64,000 nt of DNA from Streptomyces massasporeus (GTDB taxonomy: Bacteria > Actinomycetota > Actinomycetes > Streptomycetales > Streptomycetaceae), in contig NZ_BMSE01000002.1 of NCBI RefSeq assembly GCF_014648995.1, forward strand, positions 248,001 through 312,000, in the 5' to 3' direction. Both the position numbers and the translations under genes were made by a program. The notes under the pieces are model-generated. The model ran no database searches, was not told the DNA's origin, and worked only from the letters and a program-made list of their open reading frames with translations. Shown one piece after another: positions 29,901 to 38,463 of this stretch (the stretch's first letter is position 1; the number at the start of each line of letters is the position of its first letter).

Positions 29901-32900
29901 GACCACTGCCGTCACGACGTACGACGACTTCGGTCGTCCGCTGGTGGTGAAGGACGCGGAGACGGCCTCGTATCCGACGGAGTACGCCACGTCGACCACG
30001 TATGCGGAAACGTACGGCCTCGCCACGAAGTCGGTGGTCACCAACCGAGCAGGCTGGACGGCCACGACCGAGTACGCGCCGCAGTGGGGCGTGCCGACCG
30101 CCAAGGTCGACCAGAACAACCGGCGCACCGAACTCGCCTACGACGGGCTGGGCCGCCTGACGTCGGTCTGGCTTCCGGACCGCATCGGCGCGACCGAGTC
30201 GATCAAGTACACGTACCTGGTGCGCGGGAACACCGGCCCGACCGCTGTGCAGACCCAGAAGATCGAGAAGGGAGGTCAGTCGTACGGCAGCGAATGGACG
30301 CTGTACGACGGCCTGTTGCGGCCCCGCCAGGAGCAGACCGAGGGACCGGGAGGCGGCCGCATGGTCGCCGACACCCTCTACGACGGCTCCAACCGAGTGG
30401 TACAGGTCAACGACACCTATTACGCCGCAGGTGCCCCGTCCTCCCAGCTCTTCAATCCGGTCAACGCCGACCTCACCGGTCAGACGGTGACCCAGTACGA
30501 CGGTGCCGGAAGGGTCACCGCCTCGATCTTCAACGTGCAGGGTGAGGAGAAGCACCGCACGTCCTTCGTCCACGGCGGTGACCGGGTCACCACGACCCCG
30601 CCGGCGGGTGGCGCGAAGACGACGGTGGTGAAGGACGCCCGGGACCACACCACGACACAGATCCAGTACCCGCAGGGCGGGGACGCGGTCACCACGTCCT
30701 ACGGCTACACCCCGGCCGGTCAGCTGCAGAAGGTGACGGACGACGCCGGGAACGCATGGACCTACGCCTACGACCAGTTGGGCCGTAAGAAGAAGGCCGT
30801 CGACCCGGACACGGGGACGGCGGAGTTCACCTACGACGCCATGGACCGTCAGACGTCGGTGACGGTCAACGGCAGCAAGACCTCCACCCAGTACGACGAG
30901 CTGGGCCGGCCCGCTTCCACCTGGCAGGGAGAGCCGAACACCGGCACCAGGCTGTCGATGACGAAGTACGACACCGTCGCCAAGGGCGAGCTGTACGGCG
31001 TCTACAGCTACAAGGACGGCGCGGTCCACTCGTCGGTCACCTATCCGACCCTCGACGCGAACAACGACTACAAGCCGGTCTCGACGAAGTACTTCCTGTC
31101 GAAGACGGCCGAGCCGCAGCTGGGTGGGACGTACGAGTTCACCGCCCAGTACAGCGACGACGGGACGGTGCTGGGGCAGGGCCTGCCTGCGGCGGGCGAC
31201 CTGCCCGCGGAAGCCCTCGGCTACTCGTACGACGAACTCCAGCGGCTGACTGGCCTCAACACCTCACTGGGCGGACTCAAGTACGTCACCGATGTGTCGT
31301 ACTCGCCGACGTCCGACCTGGAGCAGGTGGAACTGTCCACCGGCGAGTCGACGGCCAAGAAGACCTGGCTCAACAACACGTTCGAGGCGGGCACGCACCG
31401 CCTGGCCAACGCGACTGTCAGGGTGGAGGGCGCGGCGAGCGCCGCCTACGACGCGGACTTCACGTACAACGCCGTCGGCGACGTTCTCTCGATCGCGGAC
31501 ACGCCCGGCAGCGGCACGGGCGATGTGCAGTGCTTCAGGTACGACGGCCTGCGGCGTCTGACCGACGCGTGGACCTCGTCGGTGGCGACCAACGGGGCCA
31601 GGGGCACGGGCGGTGCGGATGCGGCGTGTACACCGGATGCGTCGTCCTCGACGGTCGGCGGGGTGTCCCCGTACTGGACGGAGTACGGCTACGACGCGAT
31701 CGGCAACCGGAAGAGCGAGACGCGGCACGGTATGGGCGGGGCCCCGACCTCGACGCGGACGTACGCGTACGGGGAGAAGTCCGGTCCCAACGGCACGAAC
31801 TCCGGTCCGCACACGCTGTCTTCGGTCGTGGAGAAGACTGCGGCCACGAGCACGACGCCCGAGGTCACGTCCCAGGACACCTACACCTACGACGTGACGG
31901 GCAACACCAAGACCCGTGTTCTCAACGGGGACACCCAGTCCCTGGACTGGGACAAGCAGGGTGAGCTGACCAAGGTCACCAACGCCGACGGCACGGTGAC
32001 GCAGTACACGTACGACGCGTCGGGTGAGCGGATCCTCCGGGACACCTCCAAGGAGAAGACGTTCTACCTGCCGGGCATGGAGCTGCACCTGGACAAGTCG
32101 ACGTCCAGGGTGACGACGACTCGCTACTACGCGTTCGGCGCCATGCAGATCGCCATGCGGGACGCAGCCGGTGTCCACTTCCTGGCGTCGGACCACCAGG
32201 GGACGTCTCAGCTGGCGATCAACGCCAAAACCGGTGAGACGACGCGCCGCCGCACGGACCCGTTCGGTAACCCGCGCGACGAGTCCACGTCATCGTCCTC
32301 GGCTCCCGCCTGGGTGAACGACAAGGGCTTCGTCGGCGGGACGGTCCAGAAGTCCACGGGCTTGACGACCCTCGGGGCGCGTGAATACGACTCGGACACG
32401 GGCCGCTTCATCTCGGCGGACCCGATCATCGACTACACCGACCCGCAGCAGATCAACGGCTACTCGTACAGCAACAACAACCCGGTCACCTTCTCCGACC
32501 CGAGCGGCCTCAAGCCCGACGACTGCGTGAACGTCGGCATCACCTGCACCCTGGAGCGTGACGGCGGGTGGGAGGTCAAGGCGACCGACACCTACTACAC
32601 CTACTACGGGGTCAAGAAGCCGACCGAGTCGCCGGCGCAGCACCGGGCGCGCCAGCAGAAGGCGCGAGCGGACGCGGCCAAGCAGCGGGCGATCGCCGTC
32701 GCCAAGGAACTCGGGCAGATCATCGCGGACGAGCTGGGCATCACAGACGCGCTGGACTGCTTCACCACGGGCGCGTTGGGCTCCTGCGGGGCCACGGCAC
32801 TCAACGTCGTCTCGTCGCTCGTGGCCGGCGGACCGCTGTCACGGCTGGCGGCGAAGTACTGGAACAAGCTGGACAAGGCCTGGGCCTTGATCAAGCGCAT

Positions 32901-33813
32901 CGGAGGCCTGAGCCGCAGGCTGTGGGACAGCTTCCAGGACTGGCGCAAGAGCAGCAAGGCGGCGGACGAGGCGACGGAAGCCGTTGCCTGCAAGGTGGGC
33001 AACAGCTTCACACCCGATACCAAGGTGTTGATGGCCGACGGTTCGACGAAACCGATCAAGGACGTCGACATCGGCGACAAGGTCTTGGCGACCGACCCGA
33101 AGACGGGTGAAACCAAGGTCGAGACGGTCACGGCCGAGATCAAGGGCAAGGGCCTCAAGCACCTCGTCAAGGTCACGGTCGACATCGACGGCAAGAAGGG
33201 CTCGAAGACGGCTTCGGTCACGGCGACCGATGGTCATCCGTTCTGGGTGCCTGAGCTGGGGGAGTGGGTCGACGCCACTGATCTGGAGGCGGGGGAGTGG
33301 CTGCGGACTGGCGCGGGCTCGCGTGCGCAGGTTGCTTCCGTGAAGCGGTGGACGACCGGCTGGGCGGCGGTCCACAACCTAACCGTCAGCGATCTGCACA
33401 CGTACTATGTGGTGGCGGAGTCCTTGCCGGTCCTCGTTCACAACTGTGGTGGATCACAACCCGGGCACTCCGATCTCTGCAGGTGCGACCCGGAGAAGCC
33501 CCGCAGCGAGGTGGTCATGGACGCGGACTCGTTCGAACAGGCCAGAAACCAGGCCCTGGACATCGTGGGGCCCATCGACACCGGTTCGTGGCAGCGTCGG
33601 CAGGGAACGATGGAGTCGGCGGTCGACACCTTCGGCAGGGATACCGGGTTCACCGCGACCAGCGGTGGGGAATACAGGTCGTTCCGCCTGGATACCGACA
33701 ATAGAATTGGCCCGCACATCAATGTGATGACGGGCAAGGGTGCGGCGGTTCGAAAATGGGCGATTAGGTTCCCTGGTGGGAGCATTTCGACGTGGTTGAG
33801 GCGGAACGCATGA
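26908..33813 (+). CDS. Secreted Rhs polymorphic toxin with HINT domain
   Basis: A 2301-residue protein. The N-terminal signal (RRGAAVLLGLALSIGLLP) directs Sec export. A SpvB/TcdB-like section follows (GAFTWTYPLSVPPVPGGLRPS, residues ~270-300), then many YD repeats from ~850 to ~1680 (e.g. YDQLGRKKKAVDPDTG). The Rhs-associated core ends at ~residue 1855 (GREYDSDTGRFISADPI-like pattern, seen as GAREYDSDTGRFISADPI). Residues 2028-2180 form an intein-like HINT domain: CKVGNSFTPDT, TATDGHPFW, and closing VHNC. The last ~121 residues are the variable tip with GPHINV and no sure family. ATG 26908 follows GGAG. Its TGA overlaps the next ATG. No T6SS or VgrG genes were seen, so export is probably Sec-based. 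Confidence 0.93.
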   Translation: MSSPPWFRSTRPAWRSGRRGAAVLLGLALSIGLLPQNAPEAAADEGMKRPKAQTDLDDPVRGKNAEPKAFRKTDPAEKAAVGRPGKVRWPKAGSAEVKLSGKAAEAAGLPLSAEAAGGKKAADAVRVEVLDQEASKAAGIDGLLFTVSRSDGEAARGGAQITLDYSGFADAYGGGYGSRLRLAQYPACVLSTPKHKACATPTYLESTNNAAKETLTATVSAAGDTSGVAPQLLEAQSAASSATVLAATASSGGDGGDYKATGLSASSEWGVDTRSGAFTWTYPLSVPPVPGGLRPSIGLGYNSQSIDGQTATTNNQGSWVGQGFSYEPGYIERRYKPCADDGHDDTYGDQCWAYDNATVALAGGTSGELVKDDATGDWRLANDDNSKIERLTDTTNGDDNGEYWKLTTTDGTQYFFGRNRLPGYAAGNEETDSAWTVPVYGDDSGEPCYKATFADAHCSQAWRWNLDHVIDPHGNVMSYFYGKETNHYTQGLKTGENGKPYIRGGYLKRIDYGQRKDKVYSAKPAAQVVFTLAERCVGAAADCEPGDLTDATAARWPDVPWDQNCKASTKCAGQNSPTFWTRKKLAKITTQIRTGDAKYSPVDEWSLAHLFTDNGDSSKSLWLDGINHTGKVGTDASVPSVKLYGKQLPNRVDKLGDNIQPFHRFRLSGVENETGGALSVNYAPNECTPANLPAEDSSTKRCFPVKWNPPGEKDPILDWFHKYVVESVTETDLTGGNGDKITSYAYVGDAGWRKSKADGLTKAEYRTWGDWRGYGKVRVATSNGTNSPSNTKTEHVFFRGLHGDVNASGATRSASVTDSNGTSYEDTEWKAGQELETLTYDGATVTEKSVAVPWTTVTATSTQDWGTRRARYVANGATDTYVALAIGGWRRTRATTQYDAKTGRVRQVDDYGAVGVADNECVRTEYADSESRHMYAYVSRVEKVSVECGVTPDRRTQVISDDLTLYDGSTTLGTAPTKGDVTTTKRLESHSGTTATYQTTAVTTYDDFGRPLVVKDAETASYPTEYATSTTYAETYGLATKSVVTNRAGWTATTEYAPQWGVPTAKVDQNNRRTELAYDGLGRLTSVWLPDRIGATESIKYTYLVRGNTGPTAVQTQKIEKGGQSYGSEWTLYDGLLRPRQEQTEGPGGGRMVADTLYDGSNRVVQVNDTYYAAGAPSSQLFNPVNADLTGQTVTQYDGAGRVTASIFNVQGEEKHRTSFVHGGDRVTTTPPAGGAKTTVVKDARDHTTTQIQYPQGGDAVTTSYGYTPAGQLQKVTDDAGNAWTYAYDQLGRKKKAVDPDTGTAEFTYDAMDRQTSVTVNGSKTSTQYDELGRPASTWQGEPNTGTRLSMTKYDTVAKGELYGVYSYKDGAVHSSVTYPTLDANNDYKPVSTKYFLSKTAEPQLGGTYEFTAQYSDDGTVLGQGLPAAGDLPAEALGYSYDELQRLTGLNTSLGGLKYVTDVSYSPTSDLEQVELSTGESTAKKTWLNNTFEAGTHRLANATVRVEGAASAAYDADFTYNAVGDVLSIADTPGSGTGDVQCFRYDGLRRLTDAWTSSVATNGARGTGGADAACTPDASSSTVGGVSPYWTEYGYDAIGNRKSETRHGMGGAPTSTRTYAYGEKSGPNGTNSGPHTLSSVVEKTAATSTTPEVTSQDTYTYDVTGNTKTRVLNGDTQSLDWDKQGELTKVTNADGTVTQYTYDASGERILRDTSKEKTFYLPGMELHLDKSTSRVTTTRYYAFGAMQIAMRDAAGVHFLASDHQGTSQLAINAKTGETTRRRTDPFGNPRDESTSSSSAPAWVNDKGFVGGTVQKSTGLTTLGAREYDSDTGRFISADPIIDYTDPQQINGYSYSNNNPVTFSDPSGLKPDDCVNVGITCTLERDGGWEVKATDTYYTYYGVKKPTESPAQHRARQQKARADAAKQRAIAVAKELGQIIADELGITDALDCFTTGALGSCGATALNVVSSLVAGGPLSRLAAKYWNKLDKAWALIKRIGGLSRRLWDSFQDWRKSSKAADEATEAVACKVGNSFTPDTKVLMADGSTKPIKDVDIGDKVLATDPKTGETKVETVTAEIKGKGLKHLVKVTVDIDGKKGSKTASVTATDGHPFWVPELGEWVDATDLEAGEWLRTGAGSRAQVASVKRWTTGWAAVHNLTVSDLHTYYVVAESLPVLVHNCGGSQPGHSDLCRCDPEKPRSEVVMDADSFEQARNQALDIVGPIDTGSWQRRQGTMESAVDTFGRDTGFTATSGGEYRSFRLDTDNRIGPHINVMTGKGAAVRKWAIRFPGGSISTWLRRNA

Positions 33814-34271
33814 CAGGCGGTAGCTCTTATGGAAGGAATCCGGAATATCTTCCGGACTTCATAAACGACCCCCGCGACGATGACGGCCGGCAGGTGGTGA
33901 AGCTGGATCTCGCCGAGAATCGCGCACTGGCGGCAGCGACGCTGAGCAGATTTCCGGCGACCACCGGCGACGTGATCGACTTCGAGGCCAGTCCGTTCGA
34001 AGACCGTCTCTGGTGGGACGATGAGGAGCACTGGACGAGGATGGCGGCGGAGCTGCTCTACTCGTACGTGCAGCGGGGTGAGCGGATCGCCGTCATCTGG
34101 GGCAACTACCTCATGCCGACTGTGACTATGCCCGCGGATGTCGCGGTGCGCCATGCGCGGGACATCCTGGACGCCGGGCCGCACTTCTGGATCCACCCAC
34201 TTGGCGGTTCAGTCCTCATCGAATGCTTGATGGATGGACAAGTGACGGTCGCGACGATTCCGTCAGGCTGA
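33810..34271 (+). CDS. Putative immunity protein of the Rhs toxin
   Basis: A 153-residue, acidic, soluble protein with no signal peptide and no recognised family. It starts at ATG 33810, whose last two bases form part of the Rhs TGA stop (ATGA overlap), the usual tight spacing of a polymorphic toxin and its immunity gene. It contains EASPFEDRLWWDDEEHWTRMA and a C-terminal DAGPHFWIHPLGGS segment. Codon use is unlike the neighbours: AGG, AAT, TAT, CTT and ATA occur near the start, hinting at recent acquisition with the toxin tip. A GTG six codons upstream is possible. The gene is followed by a strong terminator. Immunity function is inferred from position only. Confidence 0.7.
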   Translation: MTGGSSYGRNPEYLPDFINDPRDDDGRQVVKLDLAENRALAAATLSRFPATTGDVIDFEASPFEDRLWWDDEEHWTRMAAELLYSYVQRGERIAVIWGNYLMPTVTMPADVAVRHARDILDAGPHFWIHPLGGSVLIECLMDGQVTVATIPSG

Positions 34272-34286
34272 GTGAAAAGCCCGATA

Positions 34287-34316
34287 AACGCCCCGCCGAT
34301 CTCTCGGCGGGGCGTT
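34287..34316. terminator. Bidirectional terminator after the immunity gene
   Basis: A 13-bp perfect stem (AACGCCCCGCCGA / TCGGCGGGGCGTT) with a TCTC loop, 15 bases past the immunity stop, and located before the acdH 3' end on the other strand. It closes the accessory block. Confidence 0.85.
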
Positions 34317-34419
34317 CTCGCTCGACTCGGTGCCGCTGGGTAGCTTCCCGCTGCCGCAGTTAGGAGGCCCGCCGAGAATGCTCCGGCGGAGCGTTTGCGG
34401 GAGGAGCAGGTCCTGCCGC

Positions 34420-35580
34420 TCAGCCCACCAACCCCAACTCCCGCGCGATCAGCATCCGCTGCACCTCGCTCGTGCCCTCGCCGATTTCCAGGATCTTGGA
34501 GTCTCGCCACATGCGGGCCACCGGGTATTCGTTCATGAAGCCGTAGCCGCCGTGGATCTGGGTGGCCTCTCGGGCGTTGTCCACCGCGACCGTGGACGAG
34601 TGGAGTTTCGCCAGGGCCGCTTCCTTCTTGAAGGGGGCTCCGGTCACCAGGCGGGCCGCTGCGTCGCGCCAGGCGAGGCGGGACGTGTGGGCCTTCATCT
34701 CCATGTCCGCGATCTTGAACTGGATGGCCTGGTTGGCGGCGATGGGCTTGCCGAAGGCGTGGCGTTCCTTGGCGTACTTGACCGACTCGTCGACGCAGCC
34801 CTGCGCGAGGCCCGTCGCCAGCGCCGCGATCGCGATGCGGCCCTCGTCGAGGATGCGCAGGAACTGGGCGTAACCGCGGCCCTCCTCGCCCAGGAGGTTC
34901 TCCGCCGGGACGCGGACGTCCGTGAAGGACAGCTCGCGGGTGTCCGAGGCGTTCCAGCCGACCTTGGAGTAGGGGGCCGCGACCGTGAAGCCCGGGGTGC
35001 CGGACGGGACGATGATCGAGGAGATGTGGGGCTTGCCGTCGGGCTTGCGGCCCGTGACCGCCGTGACCGTCACCAGGCCCGTGATGTCCGTGCCCGAGTT
35101 GGTGATGAAGCACTTCGTGCCGTTGATCACCCACTCGTTCGTGGCGGAGTCCAGACGGGCCGTCGTACGGGTCGCGCCCGCGTCGCTGCCACCGTCCGGC
35201 TCCGTCAGACCGAACGCGCCCAGGAGTTCGCCCGAGCAGAGGCGGGGGAGCCATTCGCGCTTCTGGGCCTCGGTGCCGTAGAGGTGGATCGGCATCGCAC
35301 CGAGTGAGACGCCCGCCTCCAGGGTGATCGCCACCGAGGAGTCGACCCGCGCCAGTTCCTCCAGGGCCACACCGAGGGCCAGGTAGTCGCCGCCCATGCC
35401 GCCGTACTCCTCGGGGAACGGCAGGCCGAACAGGCCCATGCGGCCCATCTCCCGGACGATCTCGTACGGGAACTCGTGCCGCTCGTAGAAGTCGCCGATC
35501 TTCGGCGCCACCACCTCGTGCGCGAACTCCTCGACCGTACGGCGGAGTTCCTCCAACTCGGGGGAGAGACGGTAGTCCAT
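34420..35580 (-). CDS. acdH: Acyl-CoA dehydrogenase of branched-chain acyl-CoA catabolism
   Basis: A 386-residue FAD flavoprotein. The family elements are all present: GLFGLPFPEEYGG, AFGLTEPDGGSDAG, CFITNSG, RHAFGKPI, QIHGGYGFMNEYPVARMWRD and ILEIGEGTSEVQR. The Glu in EGTSE is at the MCAD/SCAD catalytic-base position. It is the fourth gene of accD1-accA1-hmgL-acdH, 5 bases after hmgL, and should oxidise isovaleryl-CoA and other branched-chain acyl-CoAs to feed the carboxylase. As I recall, its S. coelicolor counterpart acts on valine-, leucine- and isoleucine-derived acyl-CoAs. ATG 35580 gives the expected length. The operon is probably controlled by the divergent TetR regulator. Confidence 0.93.
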   Translation of the reverse strand: MDYRLSPELEELRRTVEEFAHEVVAPKIGDFYERHEFPYEIVREMGRMGLFGLPFPEEYGGMGGDYLALGVALEELARVDSSVAITLEAGVSLGAMPIHLYGTEAQKREWLPRLCSGELLGAFGLTEPDGGSDAGATRTTARLDSATNEWVINGTKCFITNSGTDITGLVTVTAVTGRKPDGKPHISSIIVPSGTPGFTVAAPYSKVGWNASDTRELSFTDVRVPAENLLGEEGRGYAQFLRILDEGRIAIAALATGLAQGCVDESVKYAKERHAFGKPIAANQAIQFKIADMEMKAHTSRLAWRDAAARLVTGAPFKKEAALAKLHSSTVAVDNAREATQIHGGYGFMNEYPVARMWRDSKILEIGEGTSEVQRMLIARELGLVG

Positions 35581-35585
35581 GGTGA

Positions 35586-36536
35586 TCAGTGCTCCTCGGT
35601 GTCCTCGTGGGACAGGGCTCGGACGGTGCGGGACGGGCTGGGTCGGCCCAGGTGGGTGGCCATCCACGTGCTCGTGGCGACGAGGCGGCCGAGGTCGATT
35701 CCGGTGTCGATGCCGAGGCCCCGCAGCATCCACACGAGGTCTTCGGTGGCCAGGTTTCCGGTCGCCGACTTCGCGTACGGGCAGCCGCCCAGGCCGCCCG
35801 CCGAGGCGTCGACCGTGGTGACGCCCTGCTGGAGCGCCGCGAGGGTGTTGGCGAGGGCCTGGCCATAGGTGTCGTGGAAGTGGACGCCGAGGGCGGTGGG
35901 CCCGACGCCCGCCTCGTCCAGGGCCGCGAGGAGCGCGACCACGTGCCCCGGGGTGGCCACGCCGATCGTGTCGCCCAGGCTCAGCTCGTCGCAGCCCATG
36001 TCCAGGAGGGCCTTGCAGACCTTCACCACCTGGGGGAGGGGGACCGCGCCCTCCCACGGGTCGCCGAAGCACATGGAGAGATAGCCGCGGACATGGACGT
36101 CCTCGGACTTCGCGCGGTTCACCACCGGCTCGAACATCGCCAGTGCCTCGTCCACCGTGCGGTTGAGGTTGGCCTTGGCGAAGGATTCCGTCGCGCTGGC
36201 GAAGACCGCGACCCGCCGGGAGCCCAGCGCCAGGGCGCGGTCCAGGCCCCTCTCGTTCGGGACGAGCACCGGGAGTGCCACCGGGAGATCGCTGACGAGA
36301 GGGAACAGCTGTTCCGCGTCCGCCAGTTGGGGGACCCACTTGGGGTGGACGAAGCTCGTCGCCTCGATCGTCGTCAGGCCCGCGTCGGCCAGGCGGCGGA
36401 TGAACTCCGCCTTGACCTCCGTGGGGACCGTCGCCTTCTCGTTCTGCAGGCCGTCGCGCGCACCGACCTCATGGATGCGGACGCGGGTGGGCAGGTCCCT
36501 GCTCGGGACGGCCATCGGGAGTCCTGGGACCGTCAT
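35586..36536 (-). CDS. hmgL: Hydroxymethylglutaryl-CoA lyase
   Basis: A 316-residue TIM-barrel enzyme that splits HMG-CoA to acetoacetate and acetyl-CoA, the last step of leucine breakdown. The opening [17 protein letters not shown] supplies the Asp and Arg near the divalent metal. [43 protein letters not shown] (metal His pair) and the signature [15 protein letters not shown] (active-site Cys) are all present. The ATG at 36536 overlaps the accA1 stop by four bases. Start choice excludes the very long upstream frame, which is antisense-type shadow. Spacing to acdH is 5 bases. Confidence 0.96.
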   Translation of the reverse strand: MTVPGLPMAVPSRDLPTRVRIHEVGARDGLQNEKATVPTEVKAEFIRRLADAGLTTIEATSFVHPKWVPQLADAEQLFPLVSDLPVALPVLVPNERGLDRALALGSRRVAVFASATESFAKANLNRTVDEALAMFEPVVNRAKSEDVHVRGYLSMCFGDPWEGAVPLPQVVKVCKALLDMGCDELSLGDTIGVATPGHVVALLAALDEAGVGPTALGVHFHDTYGQALANTLAALQQGVTTVDASAGGLGGCPYAKSATGNLATEDLVWMLRGLGIDTGIDLGRLVATSTWMATHLGRPSPSRTVRALSHEDTEEH

Positions 36537-38449
36537 TCCGCCGCCTCCTCGTGCGGTGCGATGACCGCCAGCACCTGGTCCATGGCGACCGTGGTGCCGG
36601 GGGCCACGTCCAGCTCGGTGACCTTGCCGGCGTGCGGCGCGGAGATGACGTGCTCCATCTTCATCGCCTCCACCACCAGCAGGCTCTGACCGGCGCTCAC
36701 CTCGTCGCCGACGGCGACCTTCACCACCGTCACCGTGCCGGGCATCGGCGCGGTCAGCGAGTCGGCGCCCGCGTGGGCGGCGCGGGTGAGGGACGCGGCG
36801 ACCGGGTCGTGGTCGCGCACATGCCAGGCGTCGCCGTCGCGGCCGAGCCAGTCGGCGGCGCGGTGGAACGTGTGGCGGACGCCGTCCAGGGTGACCGCAA
36901 CCCGGTCGTCGGTGACCGTGGCCGTGCCGCGCGGGGTGTGCTCCAAGGGCTCCTGCACCCGCAGGGGGAAGACCGGCGGCTTCGGCGCACCGCCCAGGCG
37001 CCAGCCGCTCGGCACCGAGAACGGGTCCGTCCAGCCGCCCGGCTCCGGCTTCAGGGCCTCGAGGCGTACGGCCGCCGCCGCCTCGTACACCTCCTCCGGT
37101 ACGTCCGTGGGGACCAGTCCCTCGACCTCGCGCTCGACCAGGCCCGTGTCCATGTCGCCGGAGACGACCGCCGGGTGGCCGAGCAGGCGGCGCAGGAAAC
37201 CGGCGTTCGTCTGCACGCCGAGCGTGACCGTCTCCGCCAGGGCCGCCCGGAGCTTGCGCAGGGCCGTCGCGCGGTCGGGGCCGTAGGCGATGACCTTGGA
37301 GAGCATCGGGTCGTAGAGGCTGCCGACCTCCGTGCCCTCGGTGAGACCCGAGTCGGTGCGGACGCCGTCGCCCTGCGGTTCGCGCAGCTTCAGGACGGTG
37401 CCGCCGGAGGGGAGGAAGCCGCGGGCCGGGTCCTCGGCGCAGATGCGGGCCTCCACGGCGTGACCGGTCAGCCGTACGTCCTGCTGGGTGAAGCCGAGGG
37501 GCTCCCCGGCCGCGACCCGCAGCTGCCACTCGACCAGGTCCAGGCCCGTGATCAGCTCCGTGACCGGGTGCTCCACCTGGAGGCGGGTGTTCATCTCCAT
37601 GAAGTAGTACGACGACGGGTCGTTGCCGGGGACGATGAACTCCACCGTGCCCGCGCCCCGGTAGCCGCAGGAGCGGGCCGCCTGGACCGCCGCCTCGCCC
37701 ATCGCGGAGCGCGTCTCCTCGTCGAGGAGGACGCTCGGCGCCTCCTCGATGATCTTCTGGTGGCGACGCTGGAGGGAGCACTCGCGCTCCCCGAGGTGGA
37801 CCACGTTCCCGTGGCCGTCCGCCAGGACCTGGATCTCGATGTGGCGGGGGCGGTCGATCCAGCGCTCGACGAGGAGCGTGTCGTCGCCGAAGGAGGCGCG
37901 GGCCTCGCGACGGGCCGACGCGATCTCGTCCTCCAGCCGGGTCAGGTCCCGCACCAGGCGCATGCCCTTGCCGCCGCCGCCCGCGCTGGGCTTCAGCAGG
38001 ACGGGCGCGCCCAGCTCGCGGGCCGCGTCGGCCAGATCCGGGTCCCGCCCGCCGGGAACGACCGGCACCCCGGCCTTCTGGACCGTCTCCTTGGCGCGGA
38101 TCTTGTCGCCCATCAGGGCGATGGCGTCCGCCGGAGGGCCGATGAAGACCAGGCCGGCCTCGGCGCAGGCGCGCGCGAAGGCGGCGTTCTCGGCGAGGAA
38201 GCCGTAGCCGGGGTGGACGGCCTGGGCGCCCGTGCGGGCCGCGGCCTCCAGCAGGCGCTCCACCGAGAGATAGCTCTCGGACGCCGGGGCCGGGCCGATC
38301 CGGACCGCCGTGTCGGCCTCGCGGACGTGCCGGGCGTCGGCGTCGGCGTCGGAGAAGACGGCCACCGAGCGCACGCCCATCGACCGCAGCGTACGGATCA
38401 CCCGTACGGCGATCTCGCCGCGGTTGGCCACCAGTACTGTCTCGAACAT
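36533..38449 (-). CDS. accA1: Acyl-CoA carboxylase alpha subunit (biotin carboxylase + carrier)
   Basis: A 638-residue protein joining a biotin carboxylase (residues ~1-445: [16 protein letters not shown], the ATP-grasp [10 protein letters not shown] loop, [15 protein letters not shown] and [14 protein letters not shown]) to a biotin carrier domain at the C-terminus. The biotinyl lysine is in [10 protein letters not shown], near residue 600. With the beta subunit it probably forms methylcrotonyl-CoA carboxylase of leucine catabolism; an acetyl/propionyl-CoA preference cannot be excluded from this subunit. The start [11 protein letters not shown] (38449) was chosen over one six codons upstream because the family begins just before this strand. 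It follows accD1 by 14 bases. Confidence 0.94.
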   Translation of the reverse strand: MFETVLVANRGEIAVRVIRTLRSMGVRSVAVFSDADADARHVREADTAVRIGPAPASESYLSVERLLEAAARTGAQAVHPGYGFLAENAAFARACAEAGLVFIGPPADAIALMGDKIRAKETVQKAGVPVVPGGRDPDLADAARELGAPVLLKPSAGGGGKGMRLVRDLTRLEDEIASARREARASFGDDTLLVERWIDRPRHIEIQVLADGHGNVVHLGERECSLQRRHQKIIEEAPSVLLDEETRSAMGEAAVQAARSCGYRGAGTVEFIVPGNDPSSYYFMEMNTRLQVEHPVTELITGLDLVEWQLRVAAGEPLGFTQQDVRLTGHAVEARICAEDPARGFLPSGGTVLKLREPQGDGVRTDSGLTEGTEVGSLYDPMLSKVIAYGPDRATALRKLRAALAETVTLGVQTNAGFLRRLLGHPAVVSGDMDTGLVEREVEGLVPTDVPEEVYEAAAAVRLEALKPEPGGWTDPFSVPSGWRLGGAPKPPVFPLRVQEPLEHTPRGTATVTDDRVAVTLDGVRHTFHRAADWLGRDGDAWHVRDHDPVAASLTRAAHAGADSLTAPMPGTVTVVKVAVGDEVSAGQSLLVVEAMKMEHVISAPHAGKVTELDVAPGTTVAMDQVLAVIAPHEEAAE

Positions 38450-38463
38450 CGTCGTCCGTCCCC

